A stretch of 37,032 nucleotides of DNA from Prevotella sp. (GTDB lineage: Bacteria > Bacteroidota > Bacteroidia > Bacteroidales > Bacteroidaceae), in assembly GCA_017650905.1 (NCBI GenBank), contig JAGCDZ010000035.1:1-37032 (forward strand). The letters run 5' to 3'. The notes under the pieces were generated by a model, which worked only from the letters and a program-made list of their open reading frames with translations, did no database searches and was not told the origin of the DNA. The position numbers and the translations under genes were made by a program. This document shows positions 33,188 through 37,032 of the stretch, in pieces (positions within the stretch are counted from its first letter, which is position 1; each line of letters starts with the position of its first letter).

Positions 33188-33346
33188 TGCAAAGATACGG
33201 AGTTTCTCTGACATGACCAAATTTTAAGTAAAAAACAACTTCAGGAACACCGTTCTTCATCCCTAGGAAACACATGATAAGGAGTTTTGGATATGAACTT
33301 CCTGCTCAAAAATTTGGTCATGTCAGAGAAACTCCGTATCTTTGCA
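33188..33346. promoter_or_regulatory. Perfect 38-base inverted repeat holding two outward promoters
   Basis: Arms 33188-33225 and 33309-33346 are exact inverted copies, 83 bases apart. Each arm contains TTTG, 20 bases and TATCTTTG, a complete Bacteroidota promoter, pointing outward. The left arm serves the M24 pseudogene (-7 box 33190-33197, 5 bases before its ATG) and the right arm the GH5 gene (-7 box 33337-33344). The spacer has no gene. Confidence 0.9.
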
Positions 33347-33361
33347 CCATTATCCAAATAA

Positions 33362-34996
33362 ATGAAGTGTATGAAAAAGCTATTAACTGTATTAACAGGC
33401 CTGCTTCTTATGGTGACATCTCATACAGAGGCAGCAGATTTTGAGACTGCTAAGGACGCCGTAAAGAATATGGGTGTGGGTTGGAACCTTGGTAACACGC
33501 TCGATGCCTGCAGTGGAAGTGCGCAGGGATTGGAATCTGAAACTTACTGGGGACAACCTGTCACCAAGCCTGAACTTTTGAAGATGATGAAGGAAGCCGG
33601 TTTCGGCGCCATTCGCATCCCCGTTACTTGGTACAACCACATGGATGCCGACGGCAAGGTGGATGCTGCTTGGATGAAGCGTGTTCACGAAGTAGTGGAC
33701 TATGTTATCAACCAAGGTATGTACTGCATCGTGAATGTCCATCACGACACGGGCGACGGCAGTCAATGGTTGCATGCTAGCATGAAGACCTACAATAGCA
33801 ACAAGGCCAAGTTCGAATCCCTGTGGAGGCAGATTGCCAATGAATTCAAGGACTATGACCAGAAATTGCTCTTCGAAGCCTATAATGAGATGCTCGACGA
33901 CAATAACAGATGGAATGAGCCCGCTACTCAGGATGGCTATGATGCCATCAATAAATATGCCAAGAGTTTTGTCACCATCGTGCGTGGTACAGGAGGCAAC
34001 AACACGCAGCGCAACCTGGTAGTAAACACCTATTCGGCCAGCAGTACCCCTAATGCGATGAAAGCGCTTGAGTTACCAGAAAGTACGGGGCATATCATTT
34101 TCCAGCTACACAGCTATCCTAACTGGCAGAATGAAAGTAATGCCAAAAGAGAAATCGACAATCTGATCAGCAACATCAAGTCGAATCTGCTCAACAGGGC
34201 TCCTGTGATCATCGGGGAATATGCCACATTTACTACATGGCCCTCCAATATTGACTATTACAATACGAATCGACAAGTAGCCCTTTATGCGATGGACTAT
34301 CTCATCAAGCAGGCGAAAATAGCAGGTATCGGCACTTTCTACTGGATGGGTCTCTCGGACGGGTCTTCCCGTTCCCTACCTGTCTTCAACCAGGCTGACC
34401 TGGCAGAGACGCTCATCAAGGCCTACTATGGCAGCACCGATGGCTATAAGTTTCCCTCGACTTCAACCTCTGAAATCATTTACACCGTGAAATACAACGA
34501 TGAGTGGTCGGAGGCCTTTCTCTTTGGCGACTGGAACCGTACGGCCGTAAACCTGAGCAGCTATAAGGGTATCCGTGTGGAGATGGCGGATGCCAGCTAT
34601 GCCGGCAAACTGCAGATAAAAGTGTATGGTGACTTAATCAGTGGCACCTCATTCAAAGAGCAGTATATTCCGTTGGCTTCTGGTTCAGCGACCACAGAGG
34701 CGCTCTTTGACGCCGCCACGCTCGGTTCTAAGTTTTGGGGAATCACGCTACAGACTTTTTCCGGTGCACTGACGGCCAAGGTAAAGAAGGCTACCCTCAT
34801 CAAGGCTGACGGTTCAGAGGCCGCCCTGACCGTAACGGCAGCCTGGGGATGCGAAGTGAGCTCAGAAACAGTGACAGGCATCCGCCCGACAAAAGCCGTT
34901 CAGACAGAAGGCGATATCTACGACCTCAGTGGCCGACGTGTACAGAATCCTCAGAAAGGCATCTATATCCAAAACGGGAAAAAGTTCGTGAAATAA
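33362..34996 (+). CDS. GH5 endoglucanase with C-terminal beta module, secreted
   Basis: A 544-residue protein with a signal peptide (KKLLTVLTGLLLMVTSHTEA). The GH5 barrel runs to about residue 350: GVGWNLGNTLDA, GFGAIRIPVTWYNHMD, MYCIVNVHHDTG, the acid/base Glu176 in FEAYNEML and the nucleophile Glu286 in PVIIGEYATF. It should cut beta-1,4-glucan or a similar glucan. A beta-sandwich-like module of about 130 residues follows (IIYTVKYNDEWSEAFLFGDW), maybe carbohydrate-binding. The end, DIYDLSGRRVQNPQKGIYIQ then NGKKFVK, is a tail shared in form with the GH53 enzyme. An ATG at 33371 is an alternative start. Confidence 0.92.
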   Translation: MKCMKKLLTVLTGLLLMVTSHTEAADFETAKDAVKNMGVGWNLGNTLDACSGSAQGLESETYWGQPVTKPELLKMMKEAGFGAIRIPVTWYNHMDADGKVDAAWMKRVHEVVDYVINQGMYCIVNVHHDTGDGSQWLHASMKTYNSNKAKFESLWRQIANEFKDYDQKLLFEAYNEMLDDNNRWNEPATQDGYDAINKYAKSFVTIVRGTGGNNTQRNLVVNTYSASSTPNAMKALELPESTGHIIFQLHSYPNWQNESNAKREIDNLISNIKSNLLNRAPVIIGEYATFTTWPSNIDYYNTNRQVALYAMDYLIKQAKIAGIGTFYWMGLSDGSSRSLPVFNQADLAETLIKAYYGSTDGYKFPSTSTSEIIYTVKYNDEWSEAFLFGDWNRTAVNLSSYKGIRVEMADASYAGKLQIKVYGDLISGTSFKEQYIPLASGSATTEALFDAATLGSKFWGITLQTFSGALTAKVKKATLIKADGSEAALTVTAAWGCEVSSETVTGIRPTKAVQTEGDIYDLSGRRVQNPQKGIYIQNGKKFVK

Positions 34997-35307
34997 AGCG
35001 TGGAGATGTTATATCCGCCTCGAAACAGGACGTGATAGAGTGTAAGGCGAACTCTTATCCCTCGTTCGATTTCGACTGGGCACCGAAGGCCAGCGAGGAT
35101 GAGAAGATGGACTTCAACGCCCTTGAACTCGATCCCGACTGCGCTCCTGCTGGGTACTTCCAATTCCCAACATCGTATGCAAGCCAGGGTTGGCCTGTGT
35201 GGGTCAGCAGTAAATGTGCTCCAGGTGAGTACACCCTGAAGTTCCGCGTGAAGAGCAACCACAATATCAATTGTACGATGAAGTTCATCGTCTCACCCGA
35301 GGAATAA
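34997..35307 (+). pseudogene. C-terminal fragment of a secreted protein, no start
   Basis: Beginning at the GH5 stop, in another frame, about 100 codons read as believable protein (GDVISASKQDVIECKANSYP, then PAGYFQFPTSYASQGWPVWV and CAPGEYTLKFRVKSNHNINC) and end at TAA, 35305-35307. The few Cys residues and strand pattern fit an Ig-like or carbohydrate-binding end of an exported protein. The frame has no start codon of its own outside the GH5 gene. It is probably the stump of a neighbour lost by deletion. Confidence 0.5.
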
Positions 35308-35328
35308 CATCTTTAACGGCAACTTTTC

Positions 35329-35360
35329 AGCCTCGCTGCCATCCGGCGGCGAGGCTTTAT
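35329..35360 (+). terminator. Strong terminator after the GH5 region
   Basis: AGCCTCGCTGCC (35329-35340) and GGCGGCGAGGCT (35345-35356) pair over 12 positions, one of them G-T, around a 4-base loop, followed by TTATTATAA. Confidence 0.75.
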
Positions 35361-35386
35361 TATAAATCATTTAAAACATTACAACA

Positions 35387-35601
35387 ATGAAAAAGCAAAG
35401 GTTTGAGTCGCAGTTGCGACTGTATGAAGTGTTACAGAAAAAAACGTAACAAACAGAGAATTGGCCCGTCGTGTTGGTGTGTCAGAACAGCAAATCGGCA
35501 AATACGTTAACCATAAAGCTTACCCCTCGCTTCCTCGCTTGCACCAGATAGCAGAAGCACTCGGATTGCTTGTAAAAGACCTTTTTGCTCCCATCGGCTA
35601 A
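35387..35601 (+). pseudogene. XRE-family HTH regulator broken by one base in a run of seven A
   Basis: From ATG at 35387 the frame reads MKKQRFESQLRLYEVLQKK and meets TAA at 35447. One base further in phase, the sequence continues NVTNRELARRVGVSEQQIGK, then YVNHKAYPSLPRLHQIAEAL, to TAA at 35599-35601. This is an XRE-type helix-turn-helix. The total span is 215 bases, one short of 72 codons, and the break falls in the run AAAAAAA at 35438-35444. An eighth A would restore a 71-residue protein. It may be a mutation, a sequencing error or a slippage switch. It lies before the VapE-like gene, as small regulators of mobile elements often do. Confidence 0.8.
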
Positions 35602-35674
35602 ACCTATACGTTTAGTAAAGATTCCGCGCTGCAAAATAGTGGTGCGAAAGCTTGCATGGGCCCGTTTCTTTTCG

Positions 35675-35682
35675 TAACTTTG
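35675..35682 (+). promoter_or_regulatory. -7 box of the VapE-like gene
   Basis: TAACTTTG, 49 bases before the ATG at 35732. The rest of 35602-35731 shows no gene. Confidence 0.5.
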
Positions 35683-35731
35683 TCACATATAGATTAAAAT
35701 TCACATAGTTCTAAACAATCTCACAGATTAT

Positions 35732-37032
35732 ATGAGCGAAGAAAAGAAACGAAAGAAGAAAGCCGCAGCCGGATCTGACAATGGTGAAAAAGAGCACAAG
35801 AAGAACTGGCGGGAGGTGAATGCCACGCCAGAGGAGATCAAGGCGTTTTTAAGCGACCATGTCTACCTGCGCTACAACCTGGTGAAGTACCGCTTGGAGG
35901 CCCGCCTGCCGCCCGAGGATCCCTTCTGGCAGAACAGTGAGCTGGCCCAGTTCGTCAGCGATGACTGGCAGCCGATGAGCGACCGCCTCAAGAATACACT
36001 GCTGAATGCCCTCAAAGGCATCAAGCCAACAGGGAAGGGCGACTTCATGGACGTGCTCGACTCCGGCTTTGCACCGAACTTCCATCCGTTCCTGTACTAC
36101 CTGAACCGCCTGCCGCCGTGGGACGCCCAGGACTATATCATGGAGCTGTCGCTGTCGGTCAATGTCAAGGGCGGCGTGGAGAAACAGATGATGTTTGCCG
36201 AGTACCTGAAACGGTGGCTGGTGGCGATGGTGGCCAGCTGGCTCGACGAGACGGAAGTGAACCAGGCGGTGCTGGTGTTCATCGGCGAGCAGGGGGCCTA
36301 CAAAACCACCTGGTTCTCGCGCCTGCTGCCCCCGGAGCTGCGGGCCTACTTCCGCATCAAGGTGAACGCCAGCCAGATGTCGAAGGATGACCTGATCTCG
36401 CTGTCGCAATTCGCTCTGGTGTGCTATGAGGAGCTCGACGTGATGCGCCCCTCGCAGGTGAACACGATGAAGTCGGTGGTGACCATGCCGGCCATTGACG
36501 AGCGGAAACCGTACGACCATTACGCAGAGCACATGCCGCACGTGGCGTCGTTCTGTGGCACTGGCAACAACGTGCAGTTCCTCAACGATCCGACGGGCAA
36601 CCGCCGCTGGCTGCCCTTCGAGGTGGAGAGCATCGACAGCCCGTGGGAGCATCCCTTCAACTACGAGGGCATCTACGGGCAGGCATACGCGCTCTACAGG
36701 CAGGGCTTCCGGCACTATTTCACCAAGGCCGAGGAGACGGTGCTGAAGGAGCACAACAGGGCCTTTGAGACGCCCAGTCTGGAGCAGGAGTCGATCTGCA
36801 GGTACTTCCGTCCGCCCAAGGAGGATGAGAAGGGAGAGTTCTACACGGCCACGGATATCCTCGGTCATATCGGCGGCAATCCGGCCCTGAAGATGACCAT
36901 CGAGAAGATCGGCAGTGCCATGAAGACTCTGGGCTACAGGCAGTACCGCTCGCATGGCAGGCGCGGCTACCGCGTTGTGCCCTATAAGCCTGACGAGATA
37001 GAGATGAACCGCCGGATGCTGGCTGGTGACGC
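35732..37032 (+). CDS. VapE/virulence-associated E family ATPase (partial, runs off right edge)
   Basis: At least 433 residues and still open at the end. The N-terminus is lysine-rich (EEKKRKKKAAAG). A P-loop of the VapE form lies at residues about 185-193 (GEQGAYKTT), a Walker-B-like LVCYEELDVM at about 230-238, and the sensor region ASFCGTGNN with FLNDPTGNRRWLPFEV at about 271-295, a pattern known from VapE and primase-helicase proteins of phages and islands. The C-terminal part (SLEQESICRYFRPP onward) looks like the winged-helix module found in such Bacteroidota proteins. GC content is visibly higher than in the rest of the window. No integrase or attachment site is in view. Confidence 0.85.
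   Translation, partial: MSEEKKRKKKAAAGSDNGEKEHKKNWREVNATPEEIKAFLSDHVYLRYNLVKYRLEARLPPEDPFWQNSELAQFVSDDWQPMSDRLKNTLLNALKGIKPTGKGDFMDVLDSGFAPNFHPFLYYLNRLPPWDAQDYIMELSLSVNVKGGVEKQMMFAEYLKRWLVAMVASWLDETEVNQAVLVFIGEQGAYKTTWFSRLLPPELRAYFRIKVNASQMSKDDLISLSQFALVCYEELDVMRPSQVNTMKSVVTMPAIDERKPYDHYAEHMPHVASFCGTGNNVQFLNDPTGNRRWLPFEVESIDSPWEHPFNYEGIYGQAYALYRQGFRHYFTKAEETVLKEHNRAFETPSLEQESICRYFRPPKEDEKGEFYTATDILGHIGGNPALKMTIEKIGSAMKTLGYRQYRSHGRRGYRVVPYKPDEIEMNRRMLAGD

Noticed and set aside
33188-33346. Classical invertible promoter switch
   Set aside because: Each arm holds an outward promoter, so inversion would not turn either gene on or off; kept only as an open question in the findings.
35849-36955. 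368-codon open frame on the minus strand inside the VapE-like gene
   Set aside because: It is the antisense of a GC-rich gene with clear Walker motifs; the translation is Leu/His/Val/Arg-rich without domain features.
1-37032. tRNA, rRNA or complete insertion sequence
   Set aside because: No cloverleaf, rRNA core sequence or transposase with terminal repeats was recognised by eye; a dedicated scan was not possible.

Overview
The window looks like chromosome of a Bacteroidota bacterium, most likely Prevotella or a close relative. The reasons are the many promoters of the Bacteroidota form (TTTG, about 20 bases, then TAnnTTTG), the gene order dut / TPR lipoprotein / DUF4292 / EnvC, the PASTA / RluA / Ddl / acyltransferase cluster, secreted GH53 and GH5 enzymes ending in a Prevotella-style 'LSGRRV...KGIYIxNGKK' tail, and VapE-type mobile-element DNA at the right edge. 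This is inference from sequence features; no search was run.

Layout. 1-3902: an efflux module (HlyD-type adaptor, running off the left edge, and a TolC-type channel on the minus strand) transcribed divergently from a compact two-component pair, a receiver plus Fis-HTH regulator with no AAA+ domain and a short histidine kinase. 3903-4902: a degraded stretch with three long hairpins, one with a 22-base period, a MntA nucleotidyltransferase with a stop codon inside its active-site motif, a HepT/HEPN remnant cut off at a palindromic element, and a start-less reading frame continuing past the stop of the next gene. 4903-8817: a minus-strand operon tatA, tatC, membrane polyferredoxin and a Tat-signal aldo/keto reductase lipoprotein; it looks like a small Tat system encoded with its own substrate. 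8868-12371: two tandem sodium:neurotransmitter-symporter paralogues and a helix-hairpin-helix protein. 12526-13547: a VanZ-like protein, a CYTH-domain protein and a 52-residue membrane protein.

13582-22421, minus strand: a probable six-gene run dut, TPR lipoprotein, DUF4292 lipoprotein, EnvC-like activator, ArgE-type deacylase and acyl-CoA synthetase, followed by prfB with its own promoter and without the usual frameshift site. 22486-25117, plus strand: a dGTPase-type phosphohydrolase divergent from dut, then a GH53 endo-galactanase. 25124-27616, minus strand: efp, a family 2 glycosyltransferase and radC. 27691-31944, plus strand: rpmH, then a PASTA protein, an RluA-type pseudouridine synthase, ddl and a PlsC-type acyltransferase, which join peptidoglycan and lipid synthesis.

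31948-35360: an M24 aminopeptidase gene that has lost its middle and its frame, facing away from a GH5 endoglucanase; the two genes share a perfect 38-base inverted repeat carrying one whole promoter per arm. A fragment of another secreted protein follows, then a strong terminator. 35387-37032: a small XRE-type regulator broken by one base in a run of A, and the start of a GC-rich VapE-like ATPase that runs off the right edge, probably the beginning of a mobile element.

There is no CRISPR array, rRNA, tRNA or complete insertion sequence that I could recognise. The most unusual signals are the 22-base palindromic repeats inside the TolC gene, the 22-base-period hairpin at 4030-4109, the 38-base promoter inverted repeat at 33188-33346, and four genes whose -7 box sits exactly 5 bases before the start codon, which predicts leaderless mRNAs.
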